Positions 1 to 10,562 of a stretch of DNA of 64,000 nucleotides are shown here, piece after piece (position 1 is the first letter of the stretch; every line of letters begins with the position of its first letter). Origin of the DNA: Moritella marina ATCC 15381 (lineage in GTDB: Bacteria > Pseudomonadota > Gammaproteobacteria > Enterobacterales > Moritellaceae). The stretch spans positions 4,203,370-4,267,369 of the forward strand of contig NZ_CP044399.1 of assembly GCF_008931805.1 (NCBI RefSeq). The letters are read 5' to 3'. The translations under genes were made by a program, and so were the position numbers. Below the pieces are notes generated by a model. That model made no database searches and was not told the origin of the DNA. It saw only the letters and a list, made by a program, of their open reading frames with translations.

Positions 1-42
1 TCCATCCGCATCGAATCTCAAGGCTATATCCATGAAATGTAA
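1..42 (+). CDS. C-terminal end of an upstream pilin-like gene (probably mshC), cut by the window
   Basis: An open frame from base 1 ends at TAA 40-42 and reads SIRIESQGYIHEM. It overlaps the mshD start at 32 by 11 bases. Short overlaps of this kind are usual in pilin operons, and mshC normally precedes mshD, so this is probably the last 13 codons of mshC. The stretch is too short for the identity to be shown from sequence alone. Confidence 0.5.
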   Translation, partial: SIRIESQGYIHEM

Positions 43-562
43 ACAGCGCGGTTTTACCTTAATTGAGATTGTTGTTGGTATTGTGGTACTCGCGGTCGCG
101 CTGACGATAGTGACTGGCGTGTTTTTACCCCAAGCGAGTAAAATGACTTCGCCTATGTATCAGATTAAAGCGACTGCATTAGGTAAGAGCATCATGAACC
201 AAGTGCTGATCCGTTATTATGATGATGTGAATATCAGTTCTGGCAGTTTTAGTCCCTGTACTAATACAACTTGTACTGTGAGCTTTGGTGTTGAATCAGA
301 AGATCCAGATGAACCTGATACATTTAATGATGTGGATGACTATCAGGTATATTGCTCCACAGATCCACAAACAACACTTAATCGCTTTACTGATGAATAT
401 CCTGGTTACGGTATAAACATATGCGTAACCAATGCGGCGAATAAGTTTGTGCCTCTCACTCCTGAAAATACCAATAATAACGTAGCCAAGCGTATTGAAT
501 TAACGGTATTCATGCCAAATAATGAAACAATTACGCTGACGTCATTTAAGGGGAATTACTGA
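32..562 (+). CDS. mshD: MSHA pilus minor pilin MshD
   Basis: This 176-residue protein begins with a short basic leader and a type IV prepilin cleavage and methylation motif, GFTLIE at residues 7-12, followed by a hydrophobic helix to about residue 30. The prepilin peptidase would cut after Gly7. The remainder is a Cys-containing periplasmic pilin-like domain. Minor pilins of this type prime or tip the mannose-sensitive haemagglutinin pilus used for surface attachment. It overlaps the gene before it and shares its last base with mshO, so the three genes are probably translationally coupled. The order mshD-mshO-mshP in front of mreB is as in Vibrio and Shewanella and supports the name; the domain alone would say only 'minor pilin'. 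Confidence 0.8.
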   Translation: MKCKQRGFTLIEIVVGIVVLAVALTIVTGVFLPQASKMTSPMYQIKATALGKSIMNQVLIRYYDDVNISSGSFSPCTNTTCTVSFGVESEDPDEPDTFNDVDDYQVYCSTDPQTTLNRFTDEYPGYGINICVTNAANKFVPLTPENTNNNVAKRIELTVFMPNNETITLTSFKGNY

Positions 563-1359
563 TGATTAATTCCTTTAAACATAAACAGGCTGGTTTCACT
601 TTAGTTGAACTGGTGACAGTCATTATCTTATTGGGTGTTGTCGGTACTTTCAGTAGCCGTTTTATTGCTGATAATGTGGTGTTGTATCAATCATCGGTTA
701 ACCAAAATGAACGTCTTAACGATGCCCGTTTTGTGTTGAACAGAATGGCGAAGGAGTTAGACTCTGCGATAGCGTTTAGTGTAAGGGTAGATGGCAGTTG
801 CATGAGTTTTGTGCCTTTTAATGCGGCTGGGCAGTATTTAAATAGTGTAGCAAGAGAAATTGATCCTATTCAATTAATTATGGATCCCGTTTCGCGTAAG
901 TTAGGTGGTGATGCGACAGGTACTTTTGTCGATCAGCGTATTAGTGTATTAACCACCAGTGCAGCTGACTTCTATGATATCCCGGAAGTGGCTGATGATA
1001 GTATTGCAACGATTCAGAGCTATATTGCATCTGGTTCGCAAGCCACGTTGACGCTGGACTATCCCTTAGACCGAGATTCAGCGGCATCTCGTTATTTCAT
1101 TGCAGAGAGCAAAGTGCGCTATTGTTTATCGGCAGGGCAGCTACGTCGTAGCCAAGTTTTATTAACTGAATCATTTCCATTACTAATTTCGACATCTGGT
1201 GTATTAATGGCTGATAACTTAAGTACTGAGAGTAGTATGTCGTTAACCAACGCTAGTCAGTTTAGTAATGCGATTTTAGAATTAGACTTTCGTTTTTTAC
1301 TACGCGACGGTAATGAAATAAAATTTGAACATCAGGTGGTAATGTCTAATGTGCCGTAA
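562..1359 (+). CDS. mshO: MSHA pilus biogenesis protein MshO
   Basis: This 265-residue protein carries the prepilin motif GFTLVE at residues 11-16 and one hydrophobic N-terminal helix, then a large domain resembling the PilW/GspJ class of minor pilins. MshO is thought to belong to the minor pilin complex that starts or tips the MSHA fibre. Its start overlaps the mshD stop by one base and its end overlaps mshP by 11 bases. The assignment rests on the prepilin motif, the size and the gene order. Confidence 0.78.
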   Translation: MINSFKHKQAGFTLVELVTVIILLGVVGTFSSRFIADNVVLYQSSVNQNERLNDARFVLNRMAKELDSAIAFSVRVDGSCMSFVPFNAAGQYLNSVAREIDPIQLIMDPVSRKLGGDATGTFVDQRISVLTTSAADFYDIPEVADDSIATIQSYIASGSQATLTLDYPLDRDSAASRYFIAESKVRYCLSAGQLRRSQVLLTESFPLLISTSGVLMADNLSTESSMSLTNASQFSNAILELDFRFLLRDGNEIKFEHQVVMSNVP

Positions 1360-1774
1360 TCGTCATTCGAGTCCTTATAAGCAGCAGGGGAGCATGCTGG
1401 TGATCGCTATTTTTATTATAGTGGTGATCTCGTTATTAGTGGCGTCATTGAGCCGGATTTTAAGCTCGACTGCAGATAGCGTTGCTAATGAAGTGTATAG
1501 CGCGAAAGCTTATTATGCTGCGGATAGCGCTATGGAATATGGAATTTATCGAGCCTTACAAAACCCGCCATTATGTCCATTAGGCCCATTGGGTCCATTG
1601 AGTACACCTTTTATTTTAACAGGTGAAATCGGACTTGAGAACTGCACTGCAAAGGTCACTTGTCAGTTAATACCGGGCACTACGCAATATTACTTGGAAT
1701 CAACCGGCACATGCGATGGCGGAAAAATAGTTGCTGAGCATAAAGTTGAAGCCGAAGTACAATATGATTTTTAA
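1349..1774 (+). CDS. mshP: MSHA pilus biogenesis protein MshP (PilX-like)
   Basis: This 141-residue protein has an N-terminal hydrophobic segment at about residues 15-35, preceded by QQGSMLV. That replaces the GFTL(I/V)E pattern with a Glu-less form typical of PilX/MshP proteins. It is followed by an Ala/Tyr-rich helix (AKAYYAADSAMEYG), also typical of the PilX family. A short Pro-Leu-Gly run (PLCPLGPLGPLS, about residues 75-86) comes from 9-base repeats in the DNA. It is the last msh gene here. The large mshQ gene that commonly follows is absent, and the next gene is mreB. Confidence 0.75.
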   Translation: MCRNRHSSPYKQQGSMLVIAIFIIVVISLLVASLSRILSSTADSVANEVYSAKAYYAADSAMEYGIYRALQNPPLCPLGPLGPLSTPFILTGEIGLENCTAKVTCQLIPGTTQYYLESTGTCDGGKIVAEHKVEAEVQYDF

Positions 1775-3054
<1,280 letters not shown>

Positions 3055-3076
3055 GCCTTGATTAAATAATCCTATA

Positions 3077-3098
3077 GGATGGCGGACGCGCCATCCTT
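3077..3098 (+). terminator. Hairpin between mreB and mreC, possible partial terminator or processing site
   Basis: GGATGGCG at 3077-3084 pairs perfectly with CGCCATCC at 3089-3096 around a GACG loop and is followed by only three T residues. A strong short stem with a weak T tract within an operon suggests attenuation or RNA processing that leaves mreB more abundant than mreCD. That role is inferred. Confidence 0.6.
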
Positions 3099-3113
3099 TG
3101 AGAATACCATCTA

Positions 3114-3989
3114 ATGAAACCTATTTTTGCTACCTCAACATCGTTACAACTGCGCCTATTCCTTGCGGTTATCGCCTCTTTCTCATTAATTGTTTTTGAT
3201 TCTAAATTTGATTCTTTTTCGAATGTGCGCGTGTATTTAAATACTGCAGTATCACCCTTGATCTATGCGGCAGATATTCCCGGCGAAATGTTAAAAGGTG
3301 TATCAAATACCGTTGTGAGCCGTCAAGAATTAAAAAAGCAAGTTGAAGAACAACAAGATAAGCTATTTATCCAGCAAGTGCAGTTACTGGAATTTAAACA
3401 CCTAAAAGAAGAAAATAAGCGCCTACGCGCATTACTCAATTCCCCCGTCCATACCGATAAACGTAAGCTCGTCGCGGAAATAATTACCGTTAATTCGGAC
3501 CCGTTTTCACTGCAAGTGGTGATTAACAAGGGCGCTAATGATGGTATTTATATTGGCCAACCGGTATTAAACGATCAAGGTGTCGTTGGGCAAATTGTAG
3601 ATGTGTCTATGACTTACAGCCGCGTACTGCTGATTTCAGATGTCACGCACGGTATACCAGTGCGTGTACAGCGTAATGACATTCGTGCTATTGCTAATGG
3701 CAGTGGCGAATTAAACGGACTCAACTTACCTTATGTTCCCCACAGTACAGATATTCAAATGGGTGATGTGTTGGTGACGTCAGGCCTTGGTGGTGTGTTC
3801 CCCGAGGGATACCCTGTTGCGACTGTGACAGAGTTTTCTTACCAGGTTGGACAACCTTATGCGCAAGTTGAAGCAAAACCTGCCGTAGCATTAGAGCGGA
3901 TACGTTATGTATTATTAGTGTGGGATGATACCAGCCCTAATGAGACGACTGAATCGCAACCAGAAACAGGCAAGGAGACAGCATCATGA
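3114..3989 (+). CDS. mreC: Rod shape-determining protein MreC
   Basis: MreC spans the inner membrane and links cytoplasmic MreB to PBP2/RodA in the periplasm. The 291-residue protein has one N-terminal membrane segment (about residues 13-28), a coiled-coil stretch rich in Glu, Gln and Lys (about 70-105), then the beta-domain with the recognisable VINKGANDGIYIGQPV segment. The C-terminus is a short polar, probably disordered tail. It overlaps mreD by four bases (ATGA), implying translational coupling. Confidence 0.95.
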   Translation: MKPIFATSTSLQLRLFLAVIASFSLIVFDSKFDSFSNVRVYLNTAVSPLIYAADIPGEMLKGVSNTVVSRQELKKQVEEQQDKLFIQQVQLLEFKHLKEENKRLRALLNSPVHTDKRKLVAEIITVNSDPFSLQVVINKGANDGIYIGQPVLNDQGVVGQIVDVSMTYSRVLLISDVTHGIPVRVQRNDIRAIANGSGELNGLNLPYVPHSTDIQMGDVLVTSGLGGVFPEGYPVATVTEFSYQVGQPYAQVEAKPAVALERIRYVLLVWDDTSPNETTESQPETGKETAS

Positions 3990-4468
3990 CGCCTGCTAAC
4001 GGTCGTTTTAAATTAATTATGACCATTGTTATCGCATTATTACTTACCGCATTACCGGTACCAGAACCGTTTGGTAGTTTCAGACCTGATTGGGTGTTAT
4101 TAGTACTAGGTTATTGGTGTATGGCACTGCCGTATCGAGTGAGCATTGGTTATGCTTGGGTGACGGGGTTAACCTTAGATTTATTGCTTGGCGCACCGCT
4201 CGGTATTCACTCTTTGGCCTTGTCTATTGTCATCTATATCATCGTGATGAATCATCGTTTGATCCGGAACATATCGTTATGGCAACAAGCCCTAATTGTC
4301 GGCTTTTTAGTGATGCTCAATAAGCTTATTATATTCTGGGCTGAAAAATTACTTTTCGATATCTCAATAACACCGATGTACTTATGGTCAATCCTAACCA
4401 CGATGTTAATATGGCCATGGATATTCTTGATTTTAAGGAAGATCCGTCGCCAATTTGCGATTAGATAG
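3986..4468 (+). CDS. mreD: Rod shape-determining membrane protein MreD
   Basis: This 160-residue, strongly hydrophobic protein has about five membrane segments and a length equal to the usual MreD (about 162). Its N-terminal region includes PEPFGSFRPDWVLLVLGYW, typical of the family. MreD is the third core member of the MreBCD scaffold. It starts inside the last codons of mreC. Confidence 0.93.
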   Translation: MTPANGRFKLIMTIVIALLLTALPVPEPFGSFRPDWVLLVLGYWCMALPYRVSIGYAWVTGLTLDLLLGAPLGIHSLALSIVIYIIVMNHRLIRNISLWQQALIVGFLVMLNKLIIFWAEKLLFDISITPMYLWSILTTMLIWPWIFLILRKIRRQFAIR

Positions 4469-4506
4469 TGGCCTGACGATAGCTTAATTAACGAGAAGAT
4501 AATAAG

Positions 4507-5124
4507 ATGAAACAGACTAATATGTATTTAGCGTCGCAATCACCACGTCGCCGTGAGTTATTAACCCAAATTGGCGTGGCATTCTCGGTATTATCTGTTG
4601 ATGTGGAAGAACAGCAACAAGTCGATGAATTAGCGCCTGACTATGTATCCCGTCTGGCGCGTGATAAAGCGCAAGCGGGTGTTGCTGCGCTAAATTACAC
4701 GAATATTGCAGAGATAAAGACTAATACTGCTGATAAACAAATGGTGTTAGGTGCGGATACGATAGTGGTCTATGCCGGACTGGTATTAGAGAAACCGATA
4801 GATGAAGCTGATTCAGTGCGTATGCTCAGCTTATTATCAGGTCAGGAACATCAAGTGATGACTGCTGTGGCACTTGCCGATGAATCTCGTTGTTGGGTTG
4901 AATTAGTGACGACAGCAGTACAGTTTAGAGAGATATCAACGATTGAAATGCACGATTACTGGCGTACGGGTGAACCCTGCGATAAAGCCGGTAGTTATGC
5001 TATCCAAGGTATTGCGGGTAAATTTGTCAGCCATATAAGCGGTAGTTATAGCGCGGTTGTCGGTTTACCATTAATGCAAACCGAGCAATTAATTCAAGCC
5101 TTTAGGGCAGAGCAGAATAAGTAA
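4507..5124 (+). CDS. maf: Maf-family nucleotide pyrophosphatase (YhdE type)
   Basis: Maf proteins hydrolyse nucleoside triphosphates, in the YhdE subfamily mainly dTTP and UTP, to monophosphates, as house-cleaning or as a brake on division. The 205-residue product opens LASQSPRRRELLTQIG, the conserved substrate-binding loop, and carries LGADTIV (the catalytic Asp region) near residue 77 and the conserved KAGSYAIQG segment near 163. Its place between mreD and rng matches E. coli yhdE. An AACGAGAAG sequence just upstream supports the ATG at 4507. Confidence 0.93.
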   Translation: MKQTNMYLASQSPRRRELLTQIGVAFSVLSVDVEEQQQVDELAPDYVSRLARDKAQAGVAALNYTNIAEIKTNTADKQMVLGADTIVVYAGLVLEKPIDEADSVRMLSLLSGQEHQVMTAVALADESRCWVELVTTAVQFREISTIEMHDYWRTGEPCDKAGSYAIQGIAGKFVSHISGSYSAVVGLPLMQTEQLIQAFRAEQNK

Positions 5125-5140
5125 CGAAGGGCTAAAGAAT

Positions 5141-6616
5141 ATGGGTATAACGACAGAGTTATTAGTGAATGTTACCCCGAGCGAAACACGTGTTGCCTTG
5201 ATTGAAAATGGCGTACTGCAAGAAATACATGTCGAGCGAGAAGCAAAACGTGGCATCGTGGGTAATATCTATAAAGGTAAAGTAAGTCGGGTCTTACCGG
5301 GCATGCAAGCTGCATTTATTGATATTGGTCTCGACAAGGCGGCGTTTCTTCACGCATCAGATATTGTACCGCATACCGAGTGTGTGGCGCCGGGTGAAAA
5401 GAAACATTTTAAAGTAGCCGATATCTCGCAGTTAGTACGTCAAGGTCAAGATATTATCGTCCAAGTGGTGAAAGATCCGATGGGCACGAAAGGTGCGCGT
5501 TTGACGACCGATATTACCTTACCGTCACGCTATTTGGTGTTTATGCCTGGTAGTTCGCATGTGGGTGTATCACAACGTATTGATTGTGAAGAAGAGCGTA
5601 GTCGTTTAAAACGTGTCACTGAAGCGCAAATTGATGAACTCGGTGGTTATATCATTCGTACCGCCGCTGATGGTGTTGGTGATAAAGAACTTGAACAAGA
5701 CATTGCTTACTTAAAACGTCTATGGACCAAAGTGTTACAGCGTAAAAGAACGAACCCAAGTGCGAGCATGTTGTATCAAGATCCGTCTTTGGCCTTTCGT
5801 ATTATTCGTGATTTTGCCGGTGCACCATTAGACAAGATCCGGGTCGATTCTCGTTTAGCTTATGCTGAACTATGTGAATTTACCGAATCGTATGTACCCG
5901 AGCTAGTCAGTGCGTTAGAACCGTATACTGGCGAACGCCCGATCTTTGAAATGTATGATGTTGAAAATGAATCGCAACGTGCACTCGAACGCAGGGTAAA
6001 GCTCAAATCGGGTGGTTATTTAATTATCGATCAGACTGAAGCGATGACGACGATTGATATTAATACTGGCGCTTTTGTGGGTCATCGTAATCTTGAAGAT
6101 ACGATCTTTAATACCAATGTCGAATCGACTCAGGCGATTGCCCGTCAGCTGAGATTACGTAATCTGGGTGGTATTATCATTATCGACTTCATTGATATGC
6201 AAAGTTCTGAGCATCGCCGCCGCGTGATGGAATGCTTGGAATCAGCATTAAGCCATGACCGTGCTAAAACCAATACCCATGATTTCTCGGCGCTAGGCTT
6301 GGTCGAAATGACCCGTAAGCGTACCCGTGAATCATTAGAGCATGTCTTGTGTTCTGATTGTCCGACGTGTGATGGCCGTGGTTCAGTGAAAACCGTTGAA
6401 ACAGTATGTTACGAGATATTTCGTGAAGTAACGCGCGTTAACCGGGCTTATGATGCCGATCAGTTTAACGTTTATGCCTCGGTTGCAGTGGCGGAATACA
6501 TTATCAAAGAAGAGTCACACAGTATTGCTGAGTTAGAATTGTTTATGGGTAAACAGGTGAAAATTAAACCTGAACCGCAGTACCTACAAGAACAATTTGA
6601 TGTGGTAATGATGTAG
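5141..6616 (+). CDS. rng: Ribonuclease G
   Basis: RNase G is a 5'-end-dependent endoribonuclease that matures the 5' end of 16S rRNA and turns over some mRNAs. At 491 residues it matches the E. coli enzyme (489). In order it has an N-terminal S1 domain (about residues 38-125), the RNase E/G catalytic core with the metal-binding pair in TTIDINTG (near 305) and IIIIDFIDM (near 348), and the zinc-link CSDCPTC near 405. It lacks the long C-terminal scaffold that would mark RNase E. yhdP begins two bases after it. Confidence 0.96.
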   Translation: MGITTELLVNVTPSETRVALIENGVLQEIHVEREAKRGIVGNIYKGKVSRVLPGMQAAFIDIGLDKAAFLHASDIVPHTECVAPGEKKHFKVADISQLVRQGQDIIVQVVKDPMGTKGARLTTDITLPSRYLVFMPGSSHVGVSQRIDCEEERSRLKRVTEAQIDELGGYIIRTAADGVGDKELEQDIAYLKRLWTKVLQRKRTNPSASMLYQDPSLAFRIIRDFAGAPLDKIRVDSRLAYAELCEFTESYVPELVSALEPYTGERPIFEMYDVENESQRALERRVKLKSGGYLIIDQTEAMTTIDINTGAFVGHRNLEDTIFNTNVESTQAIARQLRLRNLGGIIIIDFIDMQSSEHRRRVMECLESALSHDRAKTNTHDFSALGLVEMTRKRTRESLEHVLCSDCPTCDGRGSVKTVETVCYEIFREVTRVNRAYDADQFNVYASVAVAEYIIKEESHSIAELELFMGKQVKIKPEPQYLQEQFDVVMM

Positions 6617-6617
6617 C

Positions 6618-9600
6618 GTGACAGCGAAACGAAATTGGCTAAGAAGGTGTGGTAAAGCCTGCCTTTACACTTTTGCCTGCTTAGCTGTTTTTTCTGCCGT
6701 TTCGATTAGTTTGTTACGGGCGAGTTTACCTTACCTGAATCAATATCACGATCGTGTGATTGATTGGCTTGTTGCTGATCAATCGGTGAGTATTGAAGTT
6801 GAAAGTATTGATGCGGGTTGGTATAAATTCGGCCCGGTATTAATTGTTAATACCCTTGATGTAAAGTTTGAGGGCTCCTTGCCTTATAATTTTGATGTTG
6901 CTCGTATCAAGATCAGCATCGATTTTTGGAATAGCCTACTAGAACAAAAACTGCTGGTTGATAACCTTATCTTAGATGGCGTGCAGATAAAGTTACCTGT
7001 ATCTCCGTTTCAAAGCAGCCAAGAACAAGACACTAAACTGTCTTCCCCTGAATTAACCCGTCTGCTTGATGTGTTTTTCCGTCAACTTGAACATTTTGAA
7101 TTAACCAATAGTAACTTACGGGTATTAACCCCCGCGGGTGAAGAAAAGATTATTCATATCCCTGAATTTGCTTGGTTGAACCAAGGTAATCGTCACCGAG
7201 GGGAAGGTTGGGCATACATCAATGATGATATCACTGATAATAACTTACGCATTATGGTGGATGTCACCAGCGCTAAAAATGATTTAGCCAGTGTCAGTGG
7301 TCAAGTTTATGTTCAAGCCGAAAATGTGAGTTTGTCGAGTTGGTTTGAAAGAGTATTACTTGATCGAGAAGGGCTGAAAAAAGGCGCGCTCAGCTTTGAA
7401 AGTTGGATTGACATTGTCGACAATAAACCAACCACAGCCTTACTGCAGCTACAACGGTCCGAGTTTAGTTGGCAAAGTGGTGACTTACAGCAAGACCTCA
7501 ATATCTGGGGTGGCGAACTGGAATGGCAGTTAACGGATACCGGTTGGCAATTAGACAGTCGTGAATTGGCCTTGGTAACAAATGGTATTGTTTGGCCGCC
7601 ACTGGCGCTACAAGTTAGGCAGCAAGAAGATGATTTATTTGCGTTTGTTAATCAAGTGGAATTGTCTAAATTAGCCCCTATTGTAGCCTTGTCACGACAT
7701 GTTGATGACGCTTTGTTTCAGGATCTTAAAACCCTATATCCCCATGGCCTCGTCCGTGATGTGAAGGTTAAGATCCCATTGCAAGATTGGACGCAGCTGC
7801 GTTATCAGTTAAATGTAGATGATTTTAAGTTGCAAAGTTGGCAAGGTTTCCCGGCTATTGATAATGTCGATATTGCCGTAACGGGTAGCTTGGATGCAGG
7901 CCAAATTAGTGTTGATATGCAGGATACGTTATTAGATCTTTCGGCGTATCTTGAGCACAGTATTCAGGTTAATCAATTTTCGAGTGATTTAACTTGGCGT
8001 CGTTATGACTATAGCGAGACTGATACCGATACCGAGACAAGTAAAAATAACCATAAAACTGCGGGTAAAAAACTGACAGGTATCGAGATCACCGCGGACA
8101 AGGTGTTTGTTGATACCCCTGAATTAGTGCTTGATAGCCAATTCTTATTAGACATACCGGGCGATGCAAACCCATTTCTCAGCCTTGCTGGTGATTTGAA
8201 ATTACGCGATGCCAGTAAAGCCTATTATTATTATCCTACCGATTATATGGGTGAGTCATTAATCGATTACCTGAGAGACGCGTTAAAGCAGGGGCATTCG
8301 GATAATGGTCAATTATTGTGGTTTGGTGAATTTGCGAATTATCCTTATAGCCAAGGGGATGGTATCTTTGAGACGCGGTTAAATGTTGTTGATGCCGAGT
8401 TTAAGTTTGATCCACAGTGGCCAACGCTGACCGAATTACAGCTCGAATTACTCTTTCAAAATGATGATTTATTTATGTCATCGCGACAAGGTAATTTGGC
8501 ACAAGTGGCGATATCGGCAGTGGACTTGCAACTGCCGAATTTAGGTAACGTACAAGCGCTCGGTATTCAGGCGCAATTTGCGACGACGGGTAAAAAAGCC
8601 AAATCACTGATTGATTCAAGCCCACTGCCAGAAGTGAGTGAGGTGCTGAACAGTTTGCAGGTATCAGGAAACCTGAATGGTGAAGTTGATATTATTCTGC
8701 CGTTTACCGATGATGATCCCGTTGTTGTTAGTGGCGATATTGGGTTAGTGAATAATAGTATTTACCTGCCTGCACTGGATTTAACCTTGATGGATGTACA
8801 GGGAGGATTCAAGTTTGATGATACTGGCTTGTTATCAACCCCGTTAACGGCCAAGCTATATGATCAACCACTCAATGTCCGTTTTATCAGTGCGCAACAA
8901 GACAGTATTTATCACGTTAATGTCGATCTTGCTGGTGTATGGGCCAGTGATAAGATCATGACGCAATTTATGCCTGGATATGAACAGTACGTGTCGGGTG
9001 ATGTGAATTGGCAAGGCACATTAAACATGGCTTTCCCTGAGCAGGGCTTTAACTATGAATTTGATGTTCAAAGTGATTTAGAACGCCTTTCGATCGACTT
9101 GCCTATGCCTTTAGCAAAATCAACCTTCCTTGATTGGCCTACCGATGTTTCACTTGTTGGTAATGATAAACAAGCTCAGATCCAAGTGAATGTCAGCGAT
9201 GTGCTGTATTTTTCTGGGCAGGTCAATTATGCCGATGAGCAGTTAGCCTTGATCCAATCTTTAGTGCAAATCGGTAATGCAGATGAGCTGCTTATCAGTG
9301 ATACCGCGAATGCTGTCGTCGTTAATGTTGATAACCTAGATATTGCGGATTGGGTGTCATGGTATAACGCCTTACCCGAGAGTGACTTCAATGTAAGCAG
9401 TGCGGTTGAGCCTTTATCTTCAATTAAAGTGGCTGTGGCGAATACCGTTTATTATCAGCAGCCTTTGACTGACTTAAATCTGAGTGCGACTAAGGGTTAC
9501 CGTAATTGGGGGATCACGCTTAAAGCCGATGAATTTAATGGCAATGTTGTGATCCCTGAACTCGGTAATATCAATATCGATTTTGATTATTTATATTTAC

Positions 9601-10562
9601 CTGATTTAGTGTTTATCGGTGATGATACGCCTGCTAATAATGGTAAATCCTCGGTGCAAGCATCATCAACTGGATTAATTTGGCAGGACATTCCCGGTTT
9701 TAACTTTAATTGTGGCGCCTGTATTGTAGGGCAAATCAATTTAGGGAAAGCATCTGCAGAAGTCAGCAAAGACAACACTGGGCTTAAGCTTAAAGCGTTA
9801 GATGTGGATATGGAACATTCAGCCGTTGCGATGACTGGGCGTTGGTTTACCAATAAAAGTGGCCAGCAAGCAACACAATTTCAAGGTGAGTTGAAAACCA
9901 AAAGTGTTGAAGAATTTATGACAGATTTAGGGCTCATCAGCCCGTTAGCGAAAACGCCTGCAGACGTTAATTTTAAATTGGCTTGGCAGGACGACCCGCT
10001 TAACCTCGATATTGCCTCGTTAAATGGTAGTGCGAATATAGTAACCAAAGCTGGGCGGATCTCGAATGTCAGTGATAAAGGCACGCGGTTCTTAAGTGTG
10101 CTGAGTTTACAGTCGTTAGTGAAGCGTTTGAGTTTGGACTTTAGTGATGTATTTAATGATGGCTTACCTTATTCTTCAATGTCCGCATCGTTACAGATAG
10201 TCGATGGCGCCATTAATAATAAAGATTTTTTAGTTAACTCCAGTAGCGGTAAAATTACCGGTAATGGTTATATTGATTTAGTCACAGATACGATTAACTA
10301 TAATTTAAGCTTCTTCCCTGATGTGACGTCGAGTCTACCGGTATTGGCTGCATTTGCGGTAACGCCAACCACGGCTCTGGCTGTGTTTGCTTTATCTAAG
10401 ATCTTAGAGCCTGTGGTTGAAGTGATCACCGAGCTTAAATTTAATGTCAGTGGTGATTTTGATAACCCGACATTTACTGAAGTGAAACGGAATCAAAAAT
10501 CCATCGCAGTGCCTGATAAGCTAATCGATGAAGCTGAATCGCAAACGAAAAGGAATAAGTAA
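6618..10562 (+). CDS. yhdP: AsmA-like envelope protein YhdP
   Basis: This very large protein (1314 residues) has one N-terminal membrane helix (about residues 11-31) and a long beta-rich periplasmic body, ending in the DUF3971/AsmA-2 type C-terminal region. YhdP, TamB and YdbH are thought to act as bridge-like proteins carrying phospholipid from the inner to the outer membrane. The start is a GTG placed one base after the rng stop, so translation probably couples to rng. The order rng-yhdP-nit-tldD is conserved in related bacteria. No internal break is visible across the frame. Confidence 0.92.
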   Translation: MTAKRNWLRRCGKACLYTFACLAVFSAVSISLLRASLPYLNQYHDRVIDWLVADQSVSIEVESIDAGWYKFGPVLIVNTLDVKFEGSLPYNFDVARIKISIDFWNSLLEQKLLVDNLILDGVQIKLPVSPFQSSQEQDTKLSSPELTRLLDVFFRQLEHFELTNSNLRVLTPAGEEKIIHIPEFAWLNQGNRHRGEGWAYINDDITDNNLRIMVDVTSAKNDLASVSGQVYVQAENVSLSSWFERVLLDREGLKKGALSFESWIDIVDNKPTTALLQLQRSEFSWQSGDLQQDLNIWGGELEWQLTDTGWQLDSRELALVTNGIVWPPLALQVRQQEDDLFAFVNQVELSKLAPIVALSRHVDDALFQDLKTLYPHGLVRDVKVKIPLQDWTQLRYQLNVDDFKLQSWQGFPAIDNVDIAVTGSLDAGQISVDMQDTLLDLSAYLEHSIQVNQFSSDLTWRRYDYSETDTDTETSKNNHKTAGKKLTGIEITADKVFVDTPELVLDSQFLLDIPGDANPFLSLAGDLKLRDASKAYYYYPTDYMGESLIDYLRDALKQGHSDNGQLLWFGEFANYPYSQGDGIFETRLNVVDAEFKFDPQWPTLTELQLELLFQNDDLFMSSRQGNLAQVAISAVDLQLPNLGNVQALGIQAQFATTGKKAKSLIDSSPLPEVSEVLNSLQVSGNLNGEVDIILPFTDDDPVVVSGDIGLVNNSIYLPALDLTLMDVQGGFKFDDTGLLSTPLTAKLYDQPLNVRFISAQQDSIYHVNVDLAGVWASDKIMTQFMPGYEQYVSGDVNWQGTLNMAFPEQGFNYEFDVQSDLERLSIDLPMPLAKSTFLDWPTDVSLVGNDKQAQIQVNVSDVLYFSGQVNYADEQLALIQSLVQIGNADELLISDTANAVVVNVDNLDIADWVSWYNALPESDFNVSSAVEPLSSIKVAVANTVYYQQPLTDLNLSATKGYRNWGITLKADEFNGNVVIPELGNINIDFDYLYLPDLVFIGDDTPANNGKSSVQASSTGLIWQDIPGFNFNCGACIVGQINLGKASAEVSKDNTGLKLKALDVDMEHSAVAMTGRWFTNKSGQQATQFQGELKTKSVEEFMTDLGLISPLAKTPADVNFKLAWQDDPLNLDIASLNGSANIVTKAGRISNVSDKGTRFLSVLSLQSLVKRLSLDFSDVFNDGLPYSSMSASLQIVDGAINNKDFLVNSSSGKITGNGYIDLVTDTINYNLSFFPDVTSSLPVLAAFAVTPTTALAVFALSKILEPVVEVITELKFNVSGDFDNPTFTEVKRNQKSIAVPDKLIDEAESQTKRNK

